From assembly GCF_023746555.1 (NCBI RefSeq), contig NZ_CP098755.1, positions 4,410,001 to 4,474,000 on the forward strand: a DNA stretch of 64,000 nt. Direction: 5' to 3'. The notes beneath the pieces were generated by a model. That model worked only from the letters and a program-made list of their open reading frames with translations, did not search any database and was not told the origin of the DNA. Each line of letters starts with the position of its first letter. Within the stretch, counting starts at the first letter, position 1. The position numbers were made by a program, and so were the translations under genes. Shown here one piece after another: positions 17,723-27,423 of this stretch. Origin of the DNA: Brevibacillus ruminantium (GTDB lineage: Bacteria; Bacillota; Bacilli; Brevibacillales; Brevibacillaceae).

Positions 17723-19009
17723 ATGAAACGTGAACAATCAGCAGGCCTGCATGAACAAGCGATGGACGTCATTCTCGGCGGGGTAAACAGCCCGTCCCGT
17801 TCGTTCAAAGCCGTTGGCGGCGGAGCCCCCGTCACGATGGAGCGTGCACAGGGCGCTTATTTCTGGGATGTCGACGGCAACCGATACATTGACTATCTGG
17901 CGGCGTATGGTCCGATCATCACGGGTCACGCCCACCCGCATATCACCAAAGCTATTACCGAGGCCGCTGCAAACGGAACCTTGTACGGAACCCCAACCCC
18001 TTGGGAAATCCAGTTTGCCACTATGATCCGCGAAGCGATCCCCTCCATGGAGCGGATTCGCTTCAACAACTCCGGAACCGAAGCCGTGATGACCTGCATC
18101 CGTGTGGCCCGCGCTTATACGGGACGTGTCAAGGTGATGAAATTTGCCGGCTGCTATCACGGCCATTCTGACCTGGTGCTGGTGGCAGCAGGCTCCGGAC
18201 CGTCCACGCTGGGCATTCCGGACAGCGCCGGGATTCCGCAAAGCATCGCCAATGAAGTGATTACGGTGCCATTCAATGACATCGATGCCTTCCGCGAGGC
18301 GATCCGCGTCTGGGGAGCAGAGACGGCCTGCATCCTCGTCGAACCGATCGTCGGCAATTTCGGGATCGTCGAGCCGAAGCCGGGCTTTTTAGAGAGCGTG
18401 AATCAAATCGCCCACGAAGCCGGGGCATTGGTCGTCTACGACGAAGTGATCACCGCTTTCCGCTTCTGCTACGGCGGTGCGCAAAATCTGCTCGGGGTCG
18501 AGCCTGACCTGACCGCTCTGGGCAAAATCATCGGCGGCGGTCTCCCGATCGGCGCGTACGGCGGCCGACGCGAGATTATGGAGCAGGTGGCCCCGCTCGG
18601 CCCTGCATACCAGGCCGGTACGATGGCAGGCAACCCTGCATCGATTCGTGCTGGTATCGCTTGCCTGGAAGTCTTGCAACAGCCAGGCGTGTACGACGAA
18701 TTTGAACGCCTCGGAGCTATCCTGCAGGAAGGCATCCAGGAATCCGCTGCAAAACACGGAGTCGCCGTACAGGTCAACCGCGTAAAAGGGGCGCTGGCGG
18801 TTTACTTTACTGACAAACCCGTATACGACTACGATACAGCACAGGCTGCTGACGGGGAGAAATTCGCCCGCTTTTTCCAACTGATACTAAACGAAGGCAT
18901 CTGCCTGGCACCTTCCAAATACGAGGCCTGGTTTGTCACCACTGCTCATACGGAGGCGGACATTCGCGACACCATCGCGGCTGTAGATCGTTCGTTTGCC
19001 GCTTTGTAG
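17723..19009 (+). CDS. gsaB: Glutamate-1-semialdehyde 2,1-aminomutase
   Basis: 428 residues from the ATG at 17723 (AGAGGG upstream), close to the 429 of B. subtilis GsaB. It is a class III PLP-dependent aminotransferase fold: [23 protein letters not shown] and the PLP lysine in [16 protein letters not shown]. It makes 5-aminolevulinate in heme synthesis. In B. subtilis gsaB is a second copy besides hemL and lies between ygaE and ygaF/perR; the same neighbourhood here supports gsaB over hemL. No other heme gene is close. Confidence 0.92.
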   Translation: MKREQSAGLHEQAMDVILGGVNSPSRSFKAVGGGAPVTMERAQGAYFWDVDGNRYIDYLAAYGPIITGHAHPHITKAITEAAANGTLYGTPTPWEIQFATMIREAIPSMERIRFNNSGTEAVMTCIRVARAYTGRVKVMKFAGCYHGHSDLVLVAAGSGPSTLGIPDSAGIPQSIANEVITVPFNDIDAFREAIRVWGAETACILVEPIVGNFGIVEPKPGFLESVNQIAHEAGALVVYDEVITAFRFCYGGAQNLLGVEPDLTALGKIIGGGLPIGAYGGRREIMEQVAPLGPAYQAGTMAGNPASIRAGIACLEVLQQPGVYDEFERLGAILQEGIQESAAKHGVAVQVNRVKGALAVYFTDKPVYDYDTAQAADGEKFARFFQLILNEGICLAPSKYEAWFVTTAHTEADIRDTIAAVDRSFAAL

Positions 19010-19169
19010 CACCAGGTTCATCATACCGGTTTGCTGAAAAAGCGATTTTTCAAACACTTGGCCCGTGCGGCCGCATAAACACTCTCCTCCGAGAAAGATT
19101 TGGCTGAGAGGAACATTTCCCTCCTGCACATACTATCCGGGACAGTATTCCACAGCAGGAGGGATTTCC

Positions 19170-19310
19170 ATGTCCAAAGGGGAAAAGACGTACCCGCAAG
19201 CACCGGAAAAAACGATGGACCCAAAAATGAGCTCCAAAATGATGGAGGTCGTCGGCTTTCAAAATCCGCGATTGACCGAGCATCACAAAACGGAAAAACA
19301 CGATCGGTAA
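19170..19310 (+). CDS. Small hydrophilic protein, function unknown
   Basis: 46 residues. The ATG follows a perfect AGGAGGG site. It is hydrophilic, rich in Lys, Met and Pro, with no Cys and no membrane helix. A strong terminator follows 20 bases after the stop, which supports a real transcription unit. I recognise no family. Confidence 0.6.
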   Translation: MSKGEKTYPQAPEKTMDPKMSSKMMEVVGFQNPRLTEHHKTEKHDR

Positions 19311-19330
19311 CACCCGAATCCAGATCACGA

Positions 19331-19372
19331 AGACGCAGGTATCCGCGATGATACCCGCGTCTTTTTATTTTT
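19331..19372 (+). terminator. Terminator after the 46-residue gene
   Basis: GACGC-GGTATC arms pair with GATACC-GCGTC around CGCGAT, followed by CTTTTTATTTTT. Confidence 0.88.
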
Positions 19373-19469
19373 GCAGACGATTTTTCCCAGTATCCACAGT
19401 GATTTTATCGAGAAAAAAAGTTTTTTTGAAATTAAACCGCTTTCATTCACAAAATTACCCAACGGACGA

Positions 19470-19498
19470 TTGTGCTGGTTTTTTAATCATGCTATTCT
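19470..19498 (+). promoter_or_regulatory. Possible promoter of the glutamate synthase gene
   Basis: TTGTGC (19470-19475), 17 bases, TATTCT (19493-19498). The -35 half is imperfect, as expected if an activator such as a GltC-like protein is needed, but I see no clear operator. Confidence 0.45.
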
Positions 19499-19534
19499 AA
19501 GCACTACAATTTCGAAGTTTCAGACTATTCTACA

Positions 19535-19569
19535 AAGGAGGTGCAGGGTCAGTTCGTCTGACCGCAACC
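19535..19569 (+). promoter_or_regulatory. Remote ribosome site bridged by a hairpin
   Basis: AAGGAGG (19535-19541) is 28 bases from the only plausible ATG at 19570. Between them GGTCAG (19547-19552) and CTGACC (19558-19563) can pair around a TTCGT loop. With the hairpin folded out, the effective spacing falls to about 11 bases. Confidence 0.6.
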
Positions 19570-22500
19570 ATGAGAAACCAGCGACAGAAACAAGCTATTG
19601 AGAATTTCCAACACTATCATACGGTGGAGCATGACAGCTGCGGCATTATATGTGTGATTGAAAAAACCGGAACACCGACTAGACAGAATGTCGATGAAAC
19701 CATTCGCTCCCTGATTCAGATGGAGCATCGCTCTGGTTTTATCGACGGAGAAGGAGATGGCTGCGGCATCCTGACGGACATCCCTCGCGCCCTTTGGTCC
19801 GCCTATCTCGATCAGGCAGGGCTGGATCACGGACTTGCCTTTTCGGAGCAATTTGCCGTCGCTCATCTTTTTGTTCCGCGCACGGGTCTCAATCTGGAAG
19901 AGGTACAGACGCAGATTCGCCAGTTGTTTTTCCAGCACCATATGACCATCCTGTTGGAGAGGCAGCAGCAAGTAACCTCTGACTTCCTCGGCAAAAACGG
20001 CAAGCAGGACGAACCGCTTTTCTGGCAGCTGGCAGTCATCTCCGCTGACGGGTTGACCGGCTACGCATACGCCCAGCAACTGTATGAGCTGCAAATCGCC
20101 ATTGAACATGCGCACGCTGTTCATGTCGCCTCCCTCAGTCCGTACACCACGGCTTACAAGGTACTGGGAGCAGCCTCCATCCTGCCCCGCTATTTTCATG
20201 ATTTGGCAGATGAGCGTTTTGTCTCTTCGGTCACAATTGGTCACAACCGCTATTCGACCAACACCCTCTCCAGTTTTTTCCGTGTTCAGCCCTTTTCTCT
20301 GCTTGGCCACAATGGTGAAATCAATACGATCAGCAAGCTGGAGGAAGAAGCTCGTCTTCTCGGTGTTCCCTTGGTAGACGGAGGCAGCGATTCGCAAAAC
20401 CTCAACCGAACCCTTGAGACCTTCATCCATCGTTATCGGCTCAGTCTATTCGAAGCCATGGAAACCGTATTCCCCCCGATCCATCACGAAATGAAAAACC
20501 TGCCCGCCCATCTGCAGGATTTGTACGCGTATCTTCGCCAGGCGTGGGGGCATTTTGCCCAGGGACCGGCGGCGATTGTTTCGCGCCATGCATCCGAGTG
20601 CCTGTTCAGCGTCGACGCGCTGGGGCTCCGTCCGCTGTGGATGGTGGAAAGCACTGCGTCCTTCTACCTCTCCTCCGAGCAGGGAGTGATCCCGGTCCAC
20701 CAGATGGCATCCGAACCAAAGTCACTGGCCCCCGGAGAAAAAGTGGGCGTCCTGCTCCATCCCGATCGCGATGTGGAAGTTGTACCTCACCACAAACTGC
20801 AACAGCTTGTCTATGACCGCTTCACCCAGAAAACAGCAACCGACGGCTGGCGGCAGCATCTCCATTTTGCCTACCAGACAGGGCCGCTCGTCTTCGAACC
20901 GGATATGGAGCCCCCTGCCTCCTCGGTATACAGCGCCTACGGCTGGGATCGGGAGCAAATCCAGCTCGTGGAACAGATGTCTGCCAACGGAGCCGAACCC
21001 ATCCGTTCACTGGGTCACGACGGACCTTTGGCCGCTTTGTCAAAAGAGCGACAAAACCTTGCCGACTACATCAAAGAGAGCGTCGCCGTCGTCACCAATC
21101 CGGCCATCGACCGCGACCGGGAGATAGAGCATTTCTCTACCCGTGTCGTGATCGGTTCGCGCGTCCCGCTCTCCGCACATCCCGTCCAAGGGCTTCGTCT
21201 GGAACTGCCATCGCCAGTGCTCGTCGAAGGCCAAACGCTTCAGAAAGCGGCCCAACAGCAAGGCACGTTATCCCTGGAGCAGGTCATCCACTATCTGCAT
21301 AATCATCCTGCCAGCATCTCGGTTGTTTCTACCTCTTTTTCCAAAGAAGAAGGGCTGAAAACAGGACTGAACCGTTTGCAGCAGGAAGTCACGAAGGCTG
21401 TGAAAAACGGCGCGGTTCTGGTCGTGCTGGACGATACCGATGCTCACCGGGGGGATCGCTACTGGATCGATCCGCTTTTGGCAACGGCCGCTGCTGACCA
21501 GGCGCTCAAGTCTGCTTTTGCAGAGGACGGAGATAACCTCCGCCGCCGTGCTTCCCTGGTGCTTCGCTCCGGCTCGATCCGTTCGCTGCACGACCTGGCG
21601 CTGGCGGTCGGTATGGGGGCAGATGCGATCTCCCCTTACCTGATGTTTGCTGCGGCATCTGCCAAGAGCGCAGCCGAGTCGGCCATCAATTTGTACAGTG
21701 CCTTGAACAAAGGATTGGAAAAGGTCACCTCGACCATCGGCATCCACGAGCTGCGCGGCTACGGGCGCCTGTTTGCCTCCATCGGTCTGAATGATGAAGT
21801 GGCTGCCGCTCTTTCCATCGTCAATTTCTGTGGTTCTGCCCGTTCTGGTCTGTCCTTTGCCGAGCTGGAGGCGGACAGTATCAGACGTTATCACGACTAC
21901 ACCAGTGAATCTGCGCGGGAAGCCAAAACCTTTCACATCTTCCCGCGTCTGTGGAAGCTGATCGGCCAGGTGGCGGCGGGTGACATTCCCTATGCCGACT
22001 ACGCCCAGAAGCTGGAGGAAAACGAGCGGGAAAACCCGATCGCGCTGCGCCATCTGACCGATTTTGCCTGGGCGGAAAAGCCGCTGCCGGAAACGGCAGG
22101 ACAGGTGGATATCAGTGTGGGAGATCACTCGCTGCCATTTTTAATCTCCTCCATGTCCTTTGGTTCGCAAAACGAAACGGCTTTCCGCGCCTATGCCGAA
22201 GCAGCCGATCAGTTGAACATGATCAGCATGAACGGCGAGGGCGGGGAGATCAAAGACATGCTGGGCCGTTACCGGAAAACCCGGGGCATCCAGGTTGCAT
22301 CCGGCCGCTTTGGCATCAATATCGAGCTGGCCAATGCCGCAGACATCCTGGAAATCAAAATCGGGCAAGGGGCCAAGCCTGGTGAAGGCGGACATCTGCC
22401 CGGCTCCAAAGTGACCGCCAAGATTGCGGCTGCGCGGAATGCCACCATCGGCTCCGACCTGATTTCACCGTCCAACAACCACGATATTTATTCCATTGAG

Positions 22501-24144
22501 GATTTGGCCCAGATGATCACGGAGCTGAAAACAGCCAATCACGAAGCAAAGGTATGCGTCAAAGTGCCCATTGTGCCGGGGATCGGTACGATTGCCGTCG
22601 GAATTGCCAAGGCTGGCGCTGATTTTATCACGCTCTCCGGCTTTGATGGAGGTACCGGAGCGGCTCGCGTCCACGCGCTCCAGCATGTGGGACTGCCGGC
22701 CGAAATTGGCGTAAAGACCGCGCATAACGCCCTTTTGGAAGCAGGACTGCGCGATCAGGTTGAGCTGTGGGCAGATGGCGGGGTGAAAAGCGCCGTTGAC
22801 GTCGTCAAGCTGATGCTGCTCGGAGCCAACCGGGTCGGCTTTGGCACCTTGGCAATGATTGCGGTCGGCTGCACGACCTGCCGCGGCTGCCATCTTGACA
22901 CCTGCCACGTCGGGATCGCTACCCAGATCGACTCTCTGGAGGAGGCCCATGAAAAGGGGCTGCGCCGCTTTGTTCCTCGCGAGCTGGACAGGGCTGTAGG
23001 CGGTCTGAAAAACTTTTTCACCCTGCTTGCCGAGGAAGTAAGGCGTTTGACCGCCGCTCTTGGCTTTTCCCGGACACAGGAGCTGGTAGGCCGCTCCGAT
23101 CTGCTGGTCCAAAGCCGGCTGCTGGAACGCGTAGATCTCGCCTCTTTGCTGGCCCTTCACCCGCTGTTTACGCGCCATACGCCTGCCACTGGCACCGGTG
23201 CTGTTGAAGAGCATCGGGTAGTGGTGACAGCAGGCGCGGCGGCTCTTACTGGAGAAGCGGACGCGGGAACACTCGCCACGGCCCTGGCTGATGATCGTTA
23301 CTACCAGCCCGATGATGCAATTCACGAAACCTTCGCCAGTATCCTTTCCGGTGAACGGGTATTGGGCAGCCGCTGGTCAGGCGCACGGGTCAAGCAGCAT
23401 CTGGATGGCAGCTACGCTTCGCTCCCGGAGGTGTCGCTCCACTTTACCCAAGGCAGCATCCCCGGAAACGGGCTGGCTGCCTACAATGCCCGTGGTGTCA
23501 ATATTCGCGTCGAGGGCGGTGCACAGGACGGCGTCGGGAAAACAGGCTTTGGCGGCCGCGTCTCCATCCTCAAGGCAAAGGGCGCGAGAGGAACCTATCT
23601 CAACGGCTCTGTGGGCAAAAGCTTTTGCTACGGAGCGCAAAAAGGCTTGTTCCTGGTGCAAGGCAACGCTGACTCTCGCGCTTGCATCCGCCTCTCCGGC
23701 GCCGATGTGGTCTTTGGCGGGGAAATCACCCAGCCGCTCAATGATCAGGCTGGCGGTATCGCTGCCCGGGCCAACCTGAAGGGCTTTGCTTTTGAATACA
23801 TGACAAACGGACGTGCCGTGGTGCTGGGCGATCCTGGTCCGTGGATTTGCGCCGGAATGACCGGAGGCGTGATCTATATCCGCCAGCAGCCTGAGCTGGG
23901 CTTTGACCGTGCAGCACTGGAGCGGCGAATCGCCAAAGGCGCCAAGGTATTTTTGCATCGGCTGAACGAGACGGGCACCCGCGATGTCCGCGAGCTGCTC
24001 ACTGCTTACAAGGAAGAGCTGCTGGCTACCGAACAGTTCGAGATGGCCAGCCGCATCCACGGGCTGATTGAAGAGCCCGAAGCTCATTTCCTGATGATTT
24101 CGCCGAAAAAGGAGCAGGCCGATCCGTCTGTTTCCACAGAGTAA
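19570..24144 (+). CDS. gltB: Glutamate synthase, large subunit
   Basis: 1524 residues, full length. Class II glutamine amidotransferase domain first, with the nucleophile Cys24 (HDSCGII) after a 23-residue propeptide; then the central domain, the FMN-binding synthase barrel (ISMNGEGGEIKDMLGRYRKT, KPGEGGHLPGSKVT, LSGFDGGTGAAR) and the 3Fe-4S ligands in CTTCRGCHLDTC (C-x5-C-x4-C); last, the GXGXG beta-helix (GGAQDGVGKTGFGGRV). It converts 2-oxoglutarate plus glutamine to two glutamates. No NADPH-binding small subunit lies beside it, so it may use reduced ferredoxin or a small subunit encoded elsewhere. B. subtilis names the orthologue gltA. The first ribosome site is unusually far away. Confidence 0.95.
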   Translation: MRNQRQKQAIENFQHYHTVEHDSCGIICVIEKTGTPTRQNVDETIRSLIQMEHRSGFIDGEGDGCGILTDIPRALWSAYLDQAGLDHGLAFSEQFAVAHLFVPRTGLNLEEVQTQIRQLFFQHHMTILLERQQQVTSDFLGKNGKQDEPLFWQLAVISADGLTGYAYAQQLYELQIAIEHAHAVHVASLSPYTTAYKVLGAASILPRYFHDLADERFVSSVTIGHNRYSTNTLSSFFRVQPFSLLGHNGEINTISKLEEEARLLGVPLVDGGSDSQNLNRTLETFIHRYRLSLFEAMETVFPPIHHEMKNLPAHLQDLYAYLRQAWGHFAQGPAAIVSRHASECLFSVDALGLRPLWMVESTASFYLSSEQGVIPVHQMASEPKSLAPGEKVGVLLHPDRDVEVVPHHKLQQLVYDRFTQKTATDGWRQHLHFAYQTGPLVFEPDMEPPASSVYSAYGWDREQIQLVEQMSANGAEPIRSLGHDGPLAALSKERQNLADYIKESVAVVTNPAIDRDREIEHFSTRVVIGSRVPLSAHPVQGLRLELPSPVLVEGQTLQKAAQQQGTLSLEQVIHYLHNHPASISVVSTSFSKEEGLKTGLNRLQQEVTKAVKNGAVLVVLDDTDAHRGDRYWIDPLLATAAADQALKSAFAEDGDNLRRRASLVLRSGSIRSLHDLALAVGMGADAISPYLMFAAASAKSAAESAINLYSALNKGLEKVTSTIGIHELRGYGRLFASIGLNDEVAAALSIVNFCGSARSGLSFAELEADSIRRYHDYTSESAREAKTFHIFPRLWKLIGQVAAGDIPYADYAQKLEENERENPIALRHLTDFAWAEKPLPETAGQVDISVGDHSLPFLISSMSFGSQNETAFRAYAEAADQLNMISMNGEGGEIKDMLGRYRKTRGIQVASGRFGINIELANAADILEIKIGQGAKPGEGGHLPGSKVTAKIAAARNATIGSDLISPSNNHDIYSIEDLAQMITELKTANHEAKVCVKVPIVPGIGTIAVGIAKAGADFITLSGFDGGTGAARVHALQHVGLPAEIGVKTAHNALLEAGLRDQVELWADGGVKSAVDVVKLMLLGANRVGFGTLAMIAVGCTTCRGCHLDTCHVGIATQIDSLEEAHEKGLRRFVPRELDRAVGGLKNFFTLLAEEVRRLTAALGFSRTQELVGRSDLLVQSRLLERVDLASLLALHPLFTRHTPATGTGAVEEHRVVVTAGAAALTGEADAGTLATALADDRYYQPDDAIHETFASILSGERVLGSRWSGARVKQHLDGSYASLPEVSLHFTQGSIPGNGLAAYNARGVNIRVEGGAQDGVGKTGFGGRVSILKAKGARGTYLNGSVGKSFCYGAQKGLFLVQGNADSRACIRLSGADVVFGGEITQPLNDQAGGIAARANLKGFAFEYMTNGRAVVLGDPGPWICAGMTGGVIYIRQQPELGFDRAALERRIAKGAKVFLHRLNETGTRDVRELLTAYKEELLATEQFEMASRIHGLIEEPEAHFLMISPKKEQADPSVSTE

Positions 24145-24182
24145 AGCACTTCAAAGTACTACAAAAGCATGCTTTCTTTCCT

Positions 24183-24222
24183 GAACTCTTCCCGAACCGG
24201 GGAGAGTTTCATTTTTTTTCAT
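24183..24222 (+). terminator. Terminator of the glutamate synthase gene
   Basis: An AACTCTTCCC arm pairs with GGGGAGAGTTT, then a run of T residues; 38 bases after the stop. Confidence 0.85.
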
Positions 24223-24241
24223 ATATAAGCATCCATTTATA

Positions 24242-24270
24242 TTGTCAAAGTTGGTCAGAGATTGTACAAT
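24242..24270 (+). promoter_or_regulatory. Promoter of the YugP-like gene
   Basis: TTGTCA (24242-24247), 17 bases, TACAAT (24265-24270). About 118 bases of leader would separate it from the ATG at 24389. Confidence 0.7.
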
Positions 24271-24388
24271 ACAATCAGAGAAATATGAAACTGCCAGCAA
24301 ACATGATCGTAGACATAGTTGTAGGACACAATAGGTCGTATGCTTGGATTCATTCCCTAATAAATGAGAGAACGAGGAGTGGTTTCTC

Positions 24389-25072
24389 ATGTTTTTTCAC
24401 CCCATGGATTTTTTGATCATCATCGCCTTTGGCTTGTCGCTGTGGGCTCAATTTCGCGTCAAGGGTACCTTTAACCGCTACGCGGATGTGCCTGCTTCCT
24501 CCGGACTTACCGGTGCAGAAGCCGCTCGCCGCATGCTGGATGCAAACGGCTTGACCAATGTTCCTGTCGAACATATCCCGGGCACGCTGACAGACCATTA
24601 CGACCCGATTTCCCGCGTCGTGCGCCTGTCTGATCCCGTCTATATGGGCAGCTCGATTTCTGCCATTTCTGTAGCTTGTCACGAGGTTGGGCACGCCGTG
24701 CAGCACAAAGTATCCTATCCGATGCTGGTCGCTCGTCACCGCATTTTCCCGATCGTGAACTTTACCTCCGGGGTTGCGCCTTTGCTGCTGTTGGCCGGTT
24801 GGTTTTTCCACGCTGCCAACCTGCTGCTGCTGGGGATTGTGTTCTTCTCCGCAGCCGTTGCCTTCCAGCTGATCACCCTGCCGGTTGAGTTCAACGCCAG
24901 CAGCCGTGCCAAAACCATGATGGTGAAAATGGGCTTTATCCGCAACAACGAAGAGGGCTGCGTCAACAAGGTGCTCGGCGCGGCAGCTCTCACGTACGTA
25001 GCTGCAGCCCTGATTTCCATGCTGGAGCTGATCAAGTACATCATGATCTTTAACAGCTCCCGCGACGAATAA
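24389..25072 (+). CDS. yugP: Neutral zinc metallopeptidase of the YugP family
   Basis: 227 residues, as B. subtilis YugP (225). It has an N-terminal membrane segment, the zinc motif HEVGHAVQH near residue 95, two further membrane segments around residues 125-170 and one near the C-terminus. The upstream pattern GLTGAEAARRMLDANGL is a hallmark of the family (Zn_peptidase_2). It is expected in the cytoplasmic membrane; the substrate is unknown. GAGGAGTGG lies ten bases before the ATG, and a terminator on each side makes this a single-gene unit. Confidence 0.93.
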   Translation: MFFHPMDFLIIIAFGLSLWAQFRVKGTFNRYADVPASSGLTGAEAARRMLDANGLTNVPVEHIPGTLTDHYDPISRVVRLSDPVYMGSSISAISVACHEVGHAVQHKVSYPMLVARHRIFPIVNFTSGVAPLLLLAGWFFHAANLLLLGIVFFSAAVAFQLITLPVEFNASSRAKTMMVKMGFIRNNEEGCVNKVLGAAALTYVAAALISMLELIKYIMIFNSSRDE

Positions 25073-25125
25073 AGAAGCTCGATCGCAAAGAACCACAGCA
25101 GTAACTGCTGATAAATCGCGATACC

Positions 25126-25160
25126 AGGTACAGTTCCCTATCCGGGGCTGTACCTTTTTC
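25126..25160 (+). terminator. Terminator of the YugP-like gene
   Basis: AGGTACAG pairs with CTGTACCT around a 14-base loop and is followed by TTTTTC. Confidence 0.88.
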
Positions 25161-25202
25161 CATTTCTTTTGATATAGTGGAAAGAGAGGAGGGATCTCCA
25201 CT

Positions 25203-26036
25203 ATGACTATCGGAATTATCGGACTAGGAAACATGGGACAAATGCTGGTCAAAGGGCTGTGCAAAAGCGGCATCATCTCCCCGCAAGACCTCATCGTTTA
25301 CAACCGCACCAGGGAAAAGGCTGCACCCCTTCAGCAAAGGTATCCTTTTCAGTTGGCGGAGACGCCCCAGATCGTCTGTGAGAAAGCTGACCTGCTCTTT
25401 ATCTGCACGAAGCCTTTGGATGTGCTGCCCGTCCTGCGTGAACTGTCGCTGCCATCTGGCGTTCATCTTGTTTCTGTAGCTGCAGGTGTCAGTTTGCCGG
25501 ATTTGGAGAGCATACATACCGGAGCGATCAGCAAAGTCATCCCTACCGTTACTTCAGAAGAGCTGCGCGGAGTCTCGCTATTAGTTGATAACCCGCGAGT
25601 CAGTCCGGAGCAGCATGCTGCGCTCTCACGCTTGCTGGAAGCCATCGGGACAGCGGAAGAGGTGAGCGAGGAAACGATCGAGACCGCTACCATTCTGACC
25701 AGCAGTGCCCCCGGTCTGATTGCTGGCATTTTGGAAGAGTTTGCCCAGGCTGCCGTCCGTCGCTCCCCGGAGCTGGAGATTGACACCGCGCGGCGAATGC
25801 TCGTGGAAACACTGGCCGGAACTTCGCGGCTGCTTGAGAACGAGGGGCTCTCATTTGATCAACTGATCGAACGAGTGGCGACAAAAGGCGGGATCACACA
25901 GGAAGGCCTTACCGTTTTGGGACGGACGCTCCCTCACGCTTTTGACGACCTCTTTTTGATGACGAAGGAAAAACACGCGCTCCTCAAGCAGCAAGTGCTT
26001 CTTCAGCATGAAGAACGGTATGGAGATAGTAAATAG
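25203..26036 (+). CDS. comER: ComER-like protein of the pyrroline-5-carboxylate reductase family
   Basis: 277 residues. A Rossmann motif starts at the N-terminus (GIIGLGNMGQML), followed by the P5CR-type dimerisation domain with TSSAPGLIAGILEEF, ARRMLVETLAGTSRLL and TKGGITQEGL. It resembles ComER, the ProC-like protein encoded divergently from comEA in B. subtilis and linked to sporulation and biofilm control, rather than true ProC, which has SPAY in place of SAPG (family knowledge). No com genes are next to it here, so the name is provisional. AGGAGGG precedes the ATG. Confidence 0.75.
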   Translation: MTIGIIGLGNMGQMLVKGLCKSGIISPQDLIVYNRTREKAAPLQQRYPFQLAETPQIVCEKADLLFICTKPLDVLPVLRELSLPSGVHLVSVAAGVSLPDLESIHTGAISKVIPTVTSEELRGVSLLVDNPRVSPEQHAALSRLLEAIGTAEEVSEETIETATILTSSAPGLIAGILEEFAQAAVRRSPELEIDTARRMLVETLAGTSRLLENEGLSFDQLIERVATKGGITQEGLTVLGRTLPHAFDDLFLMTKEKHALLKQQVLLQHEERYGDSK

Positions 26037-26232
26037 AGCAGCGCTGTCCAGTAATTGAAGCAGGTGTCGAAATAGACCTTGAAACAAGAAGACTCCGGAA
26101 TGAACCAGGAATCGGGGCTGTCGCAAAAGGGAAGTCCGTTATAAGAAACACAGCGAATCCGATACGGAAACAGTAACAATTCCAGCAGCCATACAACAAA
26201 CAAGAACCAGTAGCAAAAGAGGAGGAATCACA

Positions 26233-27084
26233 GTGAAAATCGGATGGATTGGACTTGGCAATATGGGTATTCCCATGGCGAGCAATCTGCTTGCCGCCGG
26301 CTATGAAGTTCAGGTGTGGAACCGCACGCCAGAAAAAGCAGAACCGCTAATCAGCCTGGGAGCAACTTATGTAGATACCATAGACAAACTGGTCGCAAAC
26401 AGCGATGTCATCTTTACGATGGTGAGCGACGATGAGGCAGTTAAAGCAATTTACACCGGCTCAAATGGTTTGCTCTCCGCGAATGTGCAGGGGAAATTGG
26501 CTGTCGATATGAGCACGATTTCGCCTGAGACCTCTCGTTTTCTTGCGGAAAGCTGCAAGTCGGCCGGGTTGCGTTTTCTCGATGCACCTGTATCCGGCAG
26601 CGTGGGACCCGCCAAAGAAGGCAAGCTGGTCATCATGGTTGGCGGCGACGAGCAGGATTTTGAGCAGGCCAAGCCTCTGCTAGGCAAGCTGGGGAAAATC
26701 GCGCTGCATCTCGGAGAAAATGGTGCCGGCACTTCTGCCAAGCTGGCCATCAATCTGCTGCTTGGCATTACGGTTCAGGGTGTGGCAGAAACGCTGCTGT
26801 TCGCACGGAGCATGGACATTTCTGCCGAGCAGATGCTGACAATCATCTCCGAAAGCGCGGTCGGCACACCGCTGATTCGTGGTAAGGCTGCCTCCATTTT
26901 GGCGGATGACTATCCGGCTGCGTTTGCGCTGAAGCACATGACCAAGGATTTGCGGCTGGCCCGGGAAGCGGGTGTTTCCTCGCCGCTGGCTGAGTCTGCG
27001 GCTGCCAGCTATCGCGCAGCCCTGGAGGAAGGCATGGGCGATCTCGATTTGATGGCCATACTCCGTTTTCTCGGCCAAAAATAA
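26233..27084 (+). CDS. NAD(P)-dependent beta-hydroxyacid dehydrogenase
   Basis: 283 residues, GTG start after AGAGGAGG. It belongs to the 3-hydroxyisobutyrate dehydrogenase family: GLGNMGIPMASNLL nucleotide motif, FLDAPVSGSVGPAKEG substrate-binding motif, GENGAGTSAKLAINLL carrying the catalytic Lys, and KHMTKDLRLA near the C-terminus. It could act on 3-hydroxyisobutyrate, tartronate semialdehyde or a related acid (compare B. subtilis YkwC); the sequence does not choose. It is 196 bases behind the ComER-like gene, with no terminator seen between. Confidence 0.88.
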   Translation: MKIGWIGLGNMGIPMASNLLAAGYEVQVWNRTPEKAEPLISLGATYVDTIDKLVANSDVIFTMVSDDEAVKAIYTGSNGLLSANVQGKLAVDMSTISPETSRFLAESCKSAGLRFLDAPVSGSVGPAKEGKLVIMVGGDEQDFEQAKPLLGKLGKIALHLGENGAGTSAKLAINLLLGITVQGVAETLLFARSMDISAEQMLTIISESAVGTPLIRGKAASILADDYPAAFALKHMTKDLRLAREAGVSSPLAESAAASYRAALEEGMGDLDLMAILRFLGQK

Positions 27085-27089
27085 TAGAA

Positions 27090-27126
27090 TGGCTCCGCCA
27101 TGTCAACAGTGGCGGAGCCTTCTTTG
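27090..27126 (+). terminator. Terminator of the dehydrogenase gene
   Basis: GGCTCCGCCA pairs perfectly with TGGCGGAGCC, followed by TTCTTT. Nearly the same stem sequence recurs at 57996-58024. Confidence 0.85.
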
Positions 27127-27186
27127 TGACTCTTTTTTAGCGAAGCTCTTTTGTGAAGCTCTTTCGCACGCTTTCCTGTCGTGCAA

Positions 27187-27423
27187 TCATCGCAGAATGC
27201 TGGTAAGAATCAACAGAATCACAAGCAGCACAAAAACCGAAAAGATGCCATAGCCAAACCCACGCAGCCATTTGGGCATGGTGCCAAGCTCCACCTTTTT
27301 CGGCGGTGCGCCCCCTTCTGCCCGCTGTGCCTCTTCCAGGATGGGATGAGTCGCAGGAGGAGAAAGAACCTCTGCTTTCGTCGGTTGGGTTTCATGCCAA
27401 TCGTTTTCCCTTTTCCTGTGCAA
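27187..27423 (-). CDS. Small protein with a C-terminal membrane anchor
   Basis: 78 residues from the TTG at 27423, seven bases after GGAGGT; a GTG three codons earlier is too close to that site. The N-terminal 50 residues are hydrophilic and Pro/Glu-rich. Residues about 58-76 form a membrane helix (YGIFSVFVLLVILLIL). Its start overlaps the end of the MFS gene by 32 bases, so the two are probably co-translated. Function unknown; a role with the pump is only suggested by this coupling. Confidence 0.65.
   Translation of the reverse strand: MHRKRENDWHETQPTKAEVLSPPATHPILEEAQRAEGGAPPKKVELGTMPKWLRGFGYGIFSVFVLLVILLILTSILR

Noticed and set aside
19549..23325. Several long antisense ORFs (up to 293 residues) opposite glutamate synthase
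   Set aside because: They mirror the codon pattern of gltB, lack ribosome sites and have no recognisable domains.
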